Made by a program: the position numbers and the translations under genes. Below, one piece after another: positions 1-6,706 of a stretch of DNA of 48,944 nucleotides. How positions within the stretch are numbered: the first letter of the stretch is position 1; every line of letters starts with the position of its first letter. The stretch is from Planctomycetota bacterium (lineage in GTDB: Bacteria > Planctomycetota > UBA1135 > UBA2386), in NCBI GenBank assembly GCA_016713175.1, contig JADJPQ010000022.1, forward strand, positions 1 through 48,944, in the 5' to 3' direction. The notes under the pieces are model-generated. The model was given only the letters and a program-made list of their open reading frames with translations, ran no database searches and was not told where the DNA came from.

Positions 1-683
1 CCCGTCGAGGCGGACAAACACCTGTGCGCCGTCCGTGCCAACCGATCCGGCTGGAGTCAACGCGTTCAGTCGCGCCAGCGCGGAGAAGACGTCTCCGGGC
101 GAGATGCCCAGCATCGTCAGCTGCGAATACGACAACTCGACGAATACCCGCTCTTGCTGCTCCCCGACGATGTCCACCTTCTTGACCCCGGGCACGTGGA
201 GGAAACTCTGGCGGAGCTCTTCGGCGACGCGGGTGAGTTTTGCGCGGCATCCCCGGAGCCTCGACGGAGTAGAGCGCGAACGAGACGTCCGAGTACTCGT
301 CGTTGACGAAGGGCCCGATCGCGCCCTGCGGCAGCTTGCGCGCCTCATCTCCCAGTTTCTTGCGCGCCTGATAGAACTGGTCGGGGACTTCCTTCGGAGG
401 AGTCTTGTCGAGGAGTTGCAACGTCATCAACGCCAGGCCGGGCCGCCCGTGATGGTCTCGACTCAGTCATGCCAGCGGAGCTCCTGGAGCCACTCTTCTT
501 TTCCTGCGCGGTCGCTCCGGGCCACACCCCGGTCACCGTGAGCACTTTGATGGTGAAGGACGGGTCCTCGGCTCGTCCCAACTGCAGATAGGCATAGAGA
601 CCCGCGCATGCCGAGGCGACGATGAGGAACAGCGTGATCGCGCGTTCCCGCACCGCCAGCGCGGAGAGGTTAATGCCGCCCAT
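1..683 (-). pseudogene. RND efflux permease, N-terminal part, frameshifted and cut by the window edge
   Basis: This is the start of an AcrB/CzcA-type inner-membrane proton-driven efflux permease. The first about 60 residues read normally, with a cytoplasmic start, a first membrane helix (TLFLIVASACAGLYAYL) and the family sequence GVWPGATAQE. Near 505 the frame breaks. The next family segment (EEWLQELRW) and then LMTLQLLDKTPPKEVP and QFYQARKKLGDEARKLPQG follow in other frames. Near 250 it shifts again into LTRVAEELRQSFLHVPGVKK and VDIVGEQQERVFVELSYSQL. At least three frame changes and an in-frame stop fall within 230 codons, so it is very probably non-functional. The start codon overlaps the end of the adaptor gene by 14 bp, as in an adaptor-permease operon. 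The rest lies beyond position 1. Confidence 0.8.
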
Positions 684-1803
684 GGGACACCGCGTTTTCC
701 TCGACCGGGGTGATGACGCGTCCCTCGTGCAGAAGGTGCGCGCCGAGCGCCACTACCGTCTCTCCGGCCTCGATCCCCCGAGAGACGACGACTTCCTCCT
801 TGCCCAACGAGGCAACGTGGACAACGCGGAAGTTCACTTCCGACCGGTTGTTCACGATCCAAACGCCCGGTCCGTTACCGCGATCGGTTACGGACCCGAC
901 GGGCACTACGACGGGCCGGTTGTCGGAGACTTGACTAGTGGGTAATGCAATGGTGACGGTCGAGCCGAGCGGCGCCGACGCGGCTTCACCTTCGAGCACG
1001 AAGCGAGCTTCAAAGGTCCGGCTAGCCGGGTCCGCCGCATCGGAAAGCTGTCGCAACCGCGCTTGATTGACCTGGTCCTGCCCGTACAGCCGGGCCAGGG
1101 CGGTCGTTCGAGCAGGTCGCACGCCTTCGGGCAAGTTGATCACAGCCTCGCGGGGACCGTTGTGCGCCAGCTGGATCACGGTTTGCCCCGCGACGACGAC
1201 CTGGCCCGGTTCGCTCGACGTCTGAACAATCACTCCCTCAGCATCAGCCCGCAGGACGGCGTATTCGCTGGAGTTGTGGCTGACTCGCGCCTCGGCCTCC
1301 GCCGCCTCCAGCAGCTGCCTTGGAGACGTCCAGCTCCGTCGGGCCGCGTCATCCCCTCGCGATGCCACCATACTCAATCGCCTCGGCGAACCTCGCCTCA
1401 TCCGCCTTGGCGCGCACGTATCTGGCCCGGGCCGCCACGACCTTTGCTTGCTGCGCAGCAAGCGCGAGTTCGAGGTCCTGGGAATCGAGCCGCATCAGGA
1501 CCTGACCCTCTTGGACCCGCTGTCCAACATCACAGCTCGTTCAGGATCACCCCCGACTCGAAAGCAAAGGTTGCTCTGCACGCGGGCTTCCACGATCCCA
1601 GTGAAGGTCCTGCCATTCGTGCCGGCCGTCTTCGCTTCGACGACCTGCACCCTCGGAGGCTGCAGGCGTGGATCTTCCATTGGCGACCTCCAGCACCCAG
1701 CGGCCAGCAGGAGCACTGTCAGGCATCCTGCGAACAATCCAGGAGGCGCCACGAGGGACTTAGGGAAGTCGAAGGTAATAGTGAGGAGGGGCATGAAGAT
1801 CAC
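670..1803 (-). pseudogene. RND/HlyD-family periplasmic adaptor lipoprotein, frameshifted
   Basis: This is a membrane-fusion protein that would link the RND permease to an outer-membrane channel. The GTG at 1803 is preceded by AGGAG at a good distance. A lipoprotein signal ends in LLLAAGC and is followed by the start of the barrel (FTGIVEARVQSNLCFRVGG). The lipoyl and hairpin segment (DVGQRVQEGQVLMRLDSQDL then AAQQAKVVAARARYVRAKAD) lies in a different frame at about 1540-1365 and ends at a stop. The C-terminal half (from about 1340, including GVIVQTSSEPGQVVVAGQTV and later VVVPVGSVTDRGNGPGVWIV) is again in another frame and runs to 670. All adaptor parts are present in order but in at least three frames, so one functional polypeptide is unlikely unless the indels are sequencing errors. 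Confidence 0.75.
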
Positions 1804-1819
1804 GGGCGCTCCTTTGGTA

Positions 1820-1833
1820 GTTGTAGATACATC
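1820..1833. promoter_or_regulatory. putative MarR operator before the RND adaptor gene
   Basis: The site reads GTTGTAGATACATC on the plus strand and is an imperfect palindrome (10 of 14 positions symmetric). It matches the operator-like site at 4694-4707, read as GTTGTATATACGAC on the minus strand, at 11 of 14 positions. It lies 17 bp upstream of the adaptor GTG start, between marR and the adaptor, so the neighbouring MarR protein could control the efflux genes from here. Assignment rests on similarity among the three local sites only. Confidence 0.5.
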
Positions 1834-1861
1834 TATCACGGCAAAGAACAAACTCACGCTG

Positions 1862-2305
1862 TCATCGCCGCCAACGCCAGGTCAGGAAAGCGCTCTCGGA
1901 AGTGATCGAACTCACCCGAAGCGGGGAGGCACGCATTCGCTTCTGAGCACGGTCCCAGCGGGGACGCACTCTGTCGAGCAGCGGCCCCCCCGCGCCGGTG
2001 AGCGAAAGCCACTCGCTCTCGTGCGTCCTGGCCGCGGTCAGGGTACCCCTTGTGCCGCTCAAGACCCTGATGTTTCGACTGATGGTGGTCTTGTCGACGG
2101 CGAGGCGCTCGCCGAGAGCCCCCAGAGGTACTGGCCCAAGCGCCTTCAGGAGCATCAGGATCGAGAACTGCGTGACCTCGATGCCTTCGGAGCGGAGTTC
2201 CTCGTTGTAGAGCCTGGTGACCGAGCGTGCGGCGACCAGTAGCGCGCCGCAGAAGCAGGGGACCTGCCTGAACACCTGTTCCGGGCTGGGGAGGTTGCTG
2301 CTCAT
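1862..2305 (-). pseudogene. MarR-family transcriptional regulator, probably frameshifted
   Basis: This is a winged-helix repressor of the MarR type, a family that typically senses phenolic or oxidising compounds. The first about 75 residues fit well: an N-terminal dimerisation helix (MSSNLPSPEQVFRQVPCFCG), RSVTRLYNEELRSEGIEVTQ, and the recognition helix region LGERLAVDKTTISRNIRVL. From about 2060 to 2005 the family sequence (LERHKG then GQDARERVAFA) is found one frame away. The frame then returns at SLTGAG and PRWDRAQKRM, and the last family segment (GEFDHFRERFPDLAL) is again in another frame near 1915. The open frame has family length (147 residues) because two indels compensate, but the wing is scrambled. 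It is divergent from nothing and lies directly upstream of the efflux genes. Confidence 0.65.
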
Positions 2306-2309
2306 GATG

Positions 2310-2341
2310 GTAGCATATACAACTTGTTTCGGGTGTGTCAA
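2310..2341 (-). promoter_or_regulatory. marR promoter with overlapping palindromic operator
   Basis: On the minus strand a perfect -35 TTGACA (2341-2336) is followed after 16 bp by a -10-like TATATG (2319-2314), with the marR ATG at 2305. The -10 sits inside the imperfect 14-bp palindrome at 2310-2323 (GTAGCATATACAAC on the plus strand), which matches the site at 4694-4707 at 12 of 14 positions. An operator over the -10 box is the usual arrangement for MarR autorepression. Confidence 0.6.
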
Positions 2342-2583
2342 TCCACCAACCGCAGGAAAAGCATGGCGGCGACGAAAGTCGTCACAACAACTTGCAGAAA
2401 CATGAGTTGTGGTTGTGTTCACAAGCCTCCGTAGAGTCGAGGCTGCTCCTAACGCGCCCCTACTCCGCCTAGGGATTGGGAGGAGGCGGGCGGAAACCGC
2501 GGACGCCACAGCTTGACCGATTTCGGCAACGGCGTCAGGACGCACCCTGCCCGACGCGCCTCCAGTTGCCGCCCGATTCGGTC

Positions 2584-2622
2584 GATCCCAGAACTTGACA
2601 GTTTCTGGGATCACCCTACCCT
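2584..2622 (+). promoter_or_regulatory. parDE promoter with inverted-repeat operator
   Basis: A perfect 10-bp inverted repeat (GATCCCAGAA at 2584-2593 and TTCTGGGATC at 2603-2612) brackets a consensus -35 TTGACA (2595-2600). A weak -10 TACCCT follows at 2617-2622 after 16 bp. The spacing puts the expected transcription start at about 2628-2630, which is the A of the parD ATG. The mRNA may therefore be leaderless, and no Shine-Dalgarno sequence is visible. An operator over the promoter fits autorepression by the ribbon-helix-helix antitoxin. Confidence 0.6.
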
Positions 2623-2628
2623 TCTCTC

Positions 2629-2907
2629 ATGGCCAGCGACAACGACTTGACCAGCATGACCGTGTCCCTACCCACCGCGCAGAAGGACTACGTGAAGGAA
2701 CAGGCGACCGCTTCGGGCTGCAGCACGCCGAGCGAGTACATCCGCCGGCTCATCCACGCGGACCAGAAGGCCCGGGAGCAAGAGGTCCTCGAGCGCAGAA
2801 TCCTCGAAGGGCTCGACTCCCCGGCGCGCCAGATGAGCAACGAGGACTGGAAGGACGTTCGCGCCACCCTCAAGGCGAAGCTCGGAAAGCGCCAGAAGGC
2901 GCAGTAG
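2629..2907 (+). CDS. parD: ParD-type ribbon-helix-helix antitoxin
   Basis: A 92-residue antitoxin of the ParD/CopG class. The N-terminal strand MTVSLPTAQKDYVKEQA and the following helix pair SGCSTPSEYIRRLIHADQ are the ribbon-helix-helix DNA-binding dimer fold. The charged C-terminal tail (about residues 45-92) would wrap around the toxin. The gene starts immediately after its own inverted-repeat promoter. It ends 9 bp before the ParE toxin gene, so the two form one operon. Length and order are typical of the family. Intact. Confidence 0.88.
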   Translation: MASDNDLTSMTVSLPTAQKDYVKEQATASGCSTPSEYIRRLIHADQKAREQEVLERRILEGLDSPARQMSNEDWKDVRATLKAKLGKRQKAQ

Positions 2908-2916
2908 AACCCGCCC

Positions 2917-3237
2917 ATGACTGGACGGGCGACTTGGCACCGCCTGGCCGAAGAGGACCTCGCCGAGGCATATCTCCACATCGGCAGCGACTCAGCAGTC
3001 GCCGCGGAGCGACTTCTGGACGCGGTTGAACACGCGATTACGTTGCTCCTGTCGCGGCCACGCGCAGGTCGTGCGCGCGAGTTTCGCTCGCCACGGGCCT
3101 TCGGGTTGCGTTCGTGGGTCGTGAGCGGCTTCGAGAACTACCTCATCTTCTACCGACCACGCCCAGAGGGCATCGAGGTGGTCCGATTCATCCACGGTGC
3201 TCGCGACATTCCGAGCCTGCTCGAAGAAGACTCCTGA
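2917..3237 (+). CDS. parE: ParE/RelE-superfamily toxin
   Basis: A 106-residue toxin of the ParE branch, a family known to poison DNA gyrase. Recognisable features are the N-terminal helix WHRLAEEDLAEAYLHIG, the second helix AAERLLDAVEHAITLLLSRP, the AGRAREF turn, and the C-terminal strands RSWVVSGFENYLIFYRP and EVVRFIHGARDIPSLL. It follows parD by 9 bp and is intact. Two damaged copies of the same gene occur at 4747-4818 and 6098-6438, so this is the functional member of a local family. Confidence 0.88.
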   Translation: MTGRATWHRLAEEDLAEAYLHIGSDSAVAAERLLDAVEHAITLLLSRPRAGRAREFRSPRAFGLRSWVVSGFENYLIFYRPRPEGIEVVRFIHGARDIPSLLEEDS

Positions 3238-3274
3238 GACGTAACGCCGCAGGCGATGCCTGCCGTGGCACGTC
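3238..3274 (+). terminator. stem-loop directly after parE
   Basis: Starting at the base after the parE stop codon, arms of 17 nt flank a GAT loop. GACGT pairs with ACGTC at the base and GCAGGC pairs with GCCTGC at the top, giving 13 of 17 pairs. There is no T-run after it, so it is a weak candidate for a classical intrinsic terminator. It could also protect the 3' end of the mRNA or be a recombination site. Confidence 0.4.
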
Positions 3275-3334
3275 CGCTCGATGGAGGTAGCCTCAGAGCC
3301 ACCGACGCACATGGCCTTTATATGCCATTTGCGC

Positions 3335-3590
3335 GTGAAGCGATAGACGCCGGTGGTGACCAACGACGAGGCGGCGCTGGCTTTGGTCGGGTTGATTGTG
3401 GTTCTTGCGCGGCGGAAGGTGACCATGCCAGCGATACCGATGCTCTGCCCGATGAGGACAAGGACGAGTGCCATGCCAACGCGGACTTGGAGCGACACCT
3501 CAGGCTGGCCAAGTGAAGGCGCAAACCACATGAGGAATGCGAGCACAGAGCCACGACCGGAGGAGGCACCTTGAGTTCAAGACGATACAT
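3335..3590 (-). pseudogene. isoprenylcysteine methyltransferase-like membrane protein, truncated and frameshifted
   Basis: This resembles the ICMT/phospholipid methyltransferase family of small membrane methyltransferases. The N-terminus MYRLELKVPPPVVAL is typical. A one-base shift near 3545 is needed to reach LAFLMWFAPSLGQPEVSLQV, the membrane helix VGMALVLVLIGQSIGIAGMV, and the motif TINPTKASAASSLVTTGVYR. Family members continue with the SAM-binding NPMY region, but here the sequence changes abruptly after YRFTR at about 3335 into unrelated DNA. The ATG is 2 bp downstream of the flavoprotein stop codon, so it was the second gene of that operon. The catalytic half is missing. Confidence 0.7.
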
Positions 3591-3592
3591 GA

Positions 3593-4636
3593 TCAGACCC
3601 GCTCGACGTCTTCTTTCACCAAGGCGCGTTGAACGGCCACGCCCACCATGCTGCCATCCAACACCGCTTCGGACACGCTCTGAATGCCGGCGGACGACGC
3701 GTCACCGATGACATACAAGCCGGGGACTGAGGTCGCACCGAACTCGTCCGTCTCGATGGTGCCGGCCTGCCGACCCTCCGTCAGCACCTTGCACCCGAGC
3801 TTCTTCGGCAGGTCGGAGCGCTGAACAAACTCCGGAAGGACAAACACCGCCCGCACGCCGAGCGGTTGGCCGCCGTCGAACGTCACCCCGGTCAATTTCC
3901 CTTCCTTGCCGACCAGCCCGGCGATCTTCTCCTCCCGCACGGCAACGCGGTGGTCCTTGAGCCACTTCAACTGGTCGGCGGTCGGCCGCGGTCCGCCGTT
4001 GGTGAGGTAGGTGATGGACTTGCTCCAGCCCGAGAGCAGCGTCGCCCACTCGACCGCACGCTCGGCGGGGGCGATGCACGCCCACGGCTCGTCCCGCACC
4101 TCCCACCCGTGGCAGAACGGGCAGTGCAGTACCCCGATCCCCCACCAATCCCGGATGGCAGGGATGTCGGGAAGCTTGTCGGTGACACCGGTGGCGAGTA
4201 CGAGCTTCCGCGCGACGACAACCTTGTCCTTTCCCAGCGTGACCTTGAACCCGGTCTCCACCTTCTCGGCCTCGTCGACCCGTCCGTCGTGCCACTCCAC
4301 GGCGTAGGGTTCGAGCTGGTCCCGCCCGATCTTCAGCAGCTCGGCGGGGCTGATTCCGTCGCGCGAGAAGAACGCGTGAACGGCCGCGGAGGTGTGGTTC
4401 CGCGACTTCCCCGCGTCGCACACCAGCACCTTGCGGCACGACCGGCCCAGGACCAGGGCGGCACTCAGGCCCGCCGGCCCGCCGCCGACGATCACCACGT
4501 CGTAGTCGAACTTCGCTTGCGGGGTCTGCTTCTCCTCGGCTTGGGCGATCGTCTCGGCGGCCAGAAAGCCGGCTGCCGTCCCGCCGGCGAGCAGGGCGAT
4601 CGCCTCTCGGCGACTGACGGTCTTCGTCTCGTTCAT
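3593..4636 (-). CDS. TAT-exported thioredoxin-reductase-like FAD/NAD(P) oxidoreductase
   Basis: A 347-residue flavoprotein related to bacterial thioredoxin reductase. The N-terminus carries a twin-arginine signal (SRREAIALLAGG), so it is probably exported folded. The FAD-binding Rossmann motif is VVIVGGGPAGLSAAL at about 46-60. A CPFC motif (HCPFCHGWE, about 171-179) sits where thioredoxin reductases have their redox cysteines. The C-terminal FAD motif is GLYVIGDASSAG. A TAT signal on this family is less common and suggests envelope redox or quinone chemistry. The ATG overlaps the stop of a MarR-like mini-ORF (ATGA), and an operator-like palindrome lies upstream. The truncated methyltransferase gene follows 2 bp later. 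Intact. Confidence 0.85.
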   Translation of the reverse strand: MNETKTVSRREAIALLAGGTAAGFLAAETIAQAEEKQTPQAKFDYDVVIVGGGPAGLSAALVLGRSCRKVLVCDAGKSRNHTSAAVHAFFSRDGISPAELLKIGRDQLEPYAVEWHDGRVDEAEKVETGFKVTLGKDKVVVARKLVLATGVTDKLPDIPAIRDWWGIGVLHCPFCHGWEVRDEPWACIAPAERAVEWATLLSGWSKSITYLTNGGPRPTADQLKWLKDHRVAVREEKIAGLVGKEGKLTGVTFDGGQPLGVRAVFVLPEFVQRSDLPKKLGCKVLTEGRQAGTIETDEFGATSVPGLYVIGDASSAGIQSVSEAVLDGSMVGVAVQRALVKEDVERV

Positions 4637-4689
4637 GGCGGCGGAACCTGCCTGAACAACCTGTTCCGAGCTGGGAGTGCACTGCTCAT
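4633..4689 (-). pseudogene. 18-codon remnant of a marR 5' end, or leader peptide
   Basis: This short frame encodes MSSALPARNRLFRQVPPP, closely matching the first 18 residues of the MarR protein at 2305 (MSSNLPSPEQVFRQVPCF). Upstream DNA matches too, including the palindrome and the bases just before the ATG. Its TGA overlaps the ATG of the flavoprotein as ATGA. The simplest reading is that a second marR gene was deleted internally, leaving its promoter, operator and first codons fused to the flavoprotein. It may now act as a translational leader. Confidence 0.6.
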
Positions 4690-4693
4690 GATG

Positions 4694-4724
4694 GTCGTAT
4701 ATACAACTAGCTCGTGGACGTCAG
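4694..4724 (-). promoter_or_regulatory. promoter and MarR-type operator of the flavoprotein unit
   Basis: The plus-strand 14-mer GTCGTATATACAAC (4694-4707) is an imperfect palindrome with 12 of 14 symmetric positions, the best of the three local sites. On the minus strand TATATA (4703-4698) can serve as -10. A weak -35 CTGACG lies at 4724-4719 with a short 15-bp spacer. Confidence 0.55.
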
Positions 4725-4746
4725 CGCGGGGGCACTGAAAGCATGG

Positions 4747-4818
4747 GCGGCGGCATCGAGATCGCGCGCTTCGTCCACGTCGCGCGACATTCCCAACCTG
4801 CTCGACGACGAGTCCTGA
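4747..4818 (+). pseudogene. relic of the parE 3' end
   Basis: The stretch encodes GIEIARFVHV, and after loss of one base near 4780 continues as ARDIPNLLDDES and a stop. This matches the C-terminus of the intact ParE (GIEVVRFIHGARDIPSLL). Everything upstream in the gene is missing. The 80 bp around and after its stop codon are nearly the same as those after the other parE relic at 6438. Confidence 0.65.
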
Positions 4819-4826
4819 GAGTGGAT

Positions 4827-4859
4827 GAGTGCCAACTTGATGCCATGAATTCGCCCCGC
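4827..4859 (+). repeat. 33-bp direct repeat downstream of parE relics, copy 1
   Basis: It is identical over 33 bp to 6448-6480. Weaker similarity extends on both sides from the parE C-terminal codons to a shared TGTCCGGA about 12 bp beyond the repeat. It begins 8 bp after the parE relic stop codon. No match to integron attC core consensus was found. Confidence 0.7.
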
Positions 4860-4989
4860 GGGTGCCCTCACCTGTCCGGAGCGCGCTCGCAAGCCGGTCC
4901 CTCGAGTTCCCCGGAAGCCGTTGTCACGTCCTGGTTTGTCCGCTCTTTTCCCTCGCCGCCTGACTCTGGCCGCTCGTCGCCCGGACTCG

Positions 4990-5034
4990 TTCCCAAGCTG
5001 AATGTCGTGGGTTCGATCCCCATCACCCGCTCCA
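4990..5034 (+). tRNA. 3' half of tRNA-Gly with encoded CCA (attachment-site scar)
   Basis: The sequence fits a tRNA from the anticodon loop to the end: loop TTCCCAA (anticodon CCC), 3' anticodon stem GCTGA, variable ATGTC, T arm GTGGG-TTCGATC-CCCAT, acceptor CACCCGC, discriminator T and CCA. The upstream bases (ACTCG) do not pair with GCTGA. No GCGGGTG-type 5' half lies at the right distance, so the gene is incomplete. A tRNA copy that begins at the anticodon loop is typical of the att core left by a tRNA-targeting integrase. Confidence 0.65.
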
Positions 5035-5395
5035 GTCTTCTCGTCCGGAACGAACGCGCGAACGAGCGCAACACCTTCCTCCTGCTGCGGCTGCGCCGGC
5101 AGATGTTGGTCGGTTTCGAGGACGCACACGACCCCTTGCTCCAGCGGCTTGCCGACGCGCAGGTGAGCGCGATGCAGCGCGGCTACGACCGGTATCCGTT
5201 GGCGTCGAGGCACTCACCTGACGCTGGCGGTCTTCCGGCGTAAAGCCGCGCCCTTGGATGCGATCACATCCAGAGATCATCCGGACGTTGCGACGGCAGC
5301 ATCGTGCCGTCGCCACCGTGGGCTTGAACGAGCCTTACCGCTGCGCACTTGGAACGGGGCCGGAGCCCAGGTGCGCGTACCTGATCGCAGCTTGA

Positions 5396-5800
5396 TCACC
5401 TACCCTTCGCCGCCAGCACCTTCGCCAGACCCAGCAGGTCCACGACCTGCACCTGCTCGACGGTCTTGCCGAACAGGTGGCCGAAGTCCCGGCGATCTCC
5501 GGTCGCGAAGTGCGTGCACTTGGCGCGGATCGCGGCGCAGAGCAGGGGCCGGTCCTTGTCGTCGAGGCTCACCGGTAGACCGAACAGAGCAGAAGGCACC
5601 TCCTCGACTCTCAGCATCAGCTGCTCGTAGGCCGGCAGCCTGTCCTTGCGCTTCATGGCGAGGTTGCGGCGCGCCTCCTCGCGGGCGAGGTCGCTCGTCA
5701 CGGCGGTCGCCTCGGCGAGCAGCCAGTCCACGAGCCGCGCGATGTTGCTGCCCACGTTGCTCGCCGAGAACAACACGTTGGCGTCGAGGAAGACGCGCAT
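5396..5800 (-). CDS. PIN-domain toxin (VapC-like ribonuclease)
   Basis: A 134-residue PIN-fold protein, the metal-dependent ribonuclease of many toxin-antitoxin systems. The acidic residues expected at the active site are visible: LDANVL near the N-terminus (Asp6), the REEARRNL region (Glu about 42), DDKDRPLL (Asp about 80) and TGDRRDF (Asp about 102). It starts 4 bp after the stop of the AbrB-type gene, so the pair forms an operon with antitoxin first. No truncation is seen. The exact RNA target cannot be read from sequence. Confidence 0.83.
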   Translation of the reverse strand: MRVFLDANVLFSASNVGSNIARLVDWLLAEATAVTSDLAREEARRNLAMKRKDRLPAYEQLMLRVEEVPSALFGLPVSLDDKDRPLLCAAIRAKCTHFATGDRRDFGHLFGKTVEQVQVVDLLGLAKVLAAKGR

Positions 5801-5804
5801 GCGC

Positions 5805-6038
5805 TCAGGAACGCTTCTTGGGCAGCAGCTTGCCGATCGCCTTGTCGTCGCTGGCGAACTCGGCGATGCGCTTCTCGGTGTAGATCTCGAGCGGGACGCT
5901 CAGCATAGGCCGGATGAGCAGGCCCTGCTCGGTCTGCTCGATGAGCACCTCGTCGTTGGGCTCGAGCCCGAGGGCTTGCCGCATCGCGGCCGGGATGGTG
6001 ATGACCCCGCGGTCGCTGATGGTGGCTTTGGCTTGCAC
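5805..6038 (-). CDS. AbrB/MazE-family antitoxin
   Basis: A 77-residue swapped-hairpin AbrB-type DNA-binding protein, likely antitoxin and autorepressor of the PIN toxin. The core ATISDRGVITIPAAMRQALG and the following EPNDEVLIEQTEQGLLIRP are diagnostic. The tail (TEKRIAEFASDDKAIGKLLP) would bind the toxin. I chose the GTG at 6038 because the AbrB fold begins directly after it; an upstream extension to 6347 runs through unrelated sequence. A 10-bp perfect palindrome lies 4 bp upstream of the GTG. Confidence 0.82.
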   Translation of the reverse strand: MQAKATISDRGVITIPAAMRQALGLEPNDEVLIEQTEQGLLIRPMLSVPLEIYTEKRIAEFASDDKAIGKLLPKKRS

Positions 6039-6042
6039 CGGG

Positions 6043-6052
6043 GCCGTACGGC
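6043..6052. promoter_or_regulatory. palindrome before the AbrB-PIN operon
   Basis: GCCGTACGGC is a perfect 10-bp palindrome just upstream of the GTG start, where binding of the AbrB-type antitoxin would block expression. This is a position-based guess; short palindromes also occur by chance. Confidence 0.35.
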
Positions 6053-6097
6053 AGTTTTTCTGCTTTACTGCAATCCAGGGGAGGCTGCACGGCGCCC

Positions 6098-6438
6098 GCC
6101 CCGAAGTAGAGCCCGTGCCTGATCGGACGGGCCACTTGGCACTGCCTCGCTGAGGAAGACCTCGCCGAGGCCCATGTTCACATCGGCAGCGACTCGCCAG
6201 CGTCCGCGGAGCGCCTTCTCGACGCCATGGAACACGCTGTCGCCGTGCCCTGTCGAAGCCACGGGCAGGCCGTGCGCGCGAGTTTCGTTCGCCGCGGGCC
6301 CATGGACTGCGTTCGTGGGTCGTGAGCGGCTTCGAGAACTGCCTCATCTTCTACCGACCGCAGCCATGGGGCATCGAGGTCGTGCGCTTCGTGCATGGCG
6401 CCCGCGACATGCCGAGCCTGCTCGACGACGAAACCTGA
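6098..6438 (+). pseudogene. second parE copy, frameshifted
   Basis: The 5' part reads GRATWHCLAEEDLAEAHVHI then GSDSPASAERLLDAMEHAVA, close to the intact ParE at 2917. Near 6255 the frame must shift by one to continue as LSKPRAGRAREFRSPRAHGL, RSWVVSGFENCLIFYRPQPW and EVVRFVHGARDMPSLLDDET before the stop at 6438. Homology to the intact locus begins around the parD stop codon, so the parD gene was not copied or was lost. Its 3' flank carries the second 33-bp repeat. Confidence 0.75.
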
Positions 6439-6447
6439 GCAGTTGAC

Positions 6448-6480
6448 GAGTGCCAACTTGATGCCATGAATTCGCCCCGC
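6448..6480 (+). repeat. 33-bp direct repeat downstream of parE relics, copy 2
   Basis: Identical to 4827-4859 and likewise located 9 bp after a parE stop codon. Between here and hisN at 6707 (about 226 bp) I see no supportable gene. Confidence 0.7.
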
Positions 6481-6706
6481 AGATGCCCTCAGGTGTCCGG
6501 ATCGCCCAGAGCCCCGGCCTCGGCGAGGTCACCGGCAAGCGCGCCTCCTGCCGACGACGAACTTCTGGCGCAGCCCACCCCACCTCCCACGCCACGTCCA
6601 CATCGTTGCAATCGGAGAACACGACCGGGAACCGCGACCACCACGCACAATCGCATCCGCCCATGAGTTCGTTGTCAGCAACGACCTACCCGGCTAGTCA
6701 CAAGCC

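Larger units (their letters stand above)
2306..2628. other. intergenic region between marR and parD
   Basis: These 323 bp separate divergent units. The left end carries the marR promoter and operator and the right end carries the parD promoter. I see no convincing coding sequence, RNA gene or repeat in the middle (about 2345-2580). The open frames there have no family resemblance. Confidence 0.5.
4819..5395. other. non-coding or decayed segment between parE relic and PIN toxin gene
   Basis: These 577 bp hold one copy of the 33-bp repeat (4827-4859) and the tRNA-Gly 3' half (4990-5034). A plus-strand open stretch at about 5050-5242 (containing RLRRQMLVGFEDAHDPLLQR) may be a gene fragment, but I do not recognise it. 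From 5243 to 5395 I see nothing that can be supported. Confidence 0.4.

Noticed and set aside
3238..3274. attC-like folded site after parE
   Set aside because: It folds into a hairpin but lacks the conserved core boxes, so I list it only as a stem-loop.
2992..3546. Single 184-residue minus-strand protein spanning parE and the methyltransferase
   Set aside because: Only its first part is methyltransferase-like; the rest is antisense to parE.
4819..4881. Integron attC site after the parE relics
   Set aside because: The core patterns RYYYAAC and GTTRRRY could not be found in the right arrangement on either strand, and no integrase gene is visible.
4868..5074. Minus-strand frame with RVMGIEPTTFSLG
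   Set aside because: This peptide is the reverse translation of the tRNA-Gly 3' half and is a well-known spurious protein type, not a gene.
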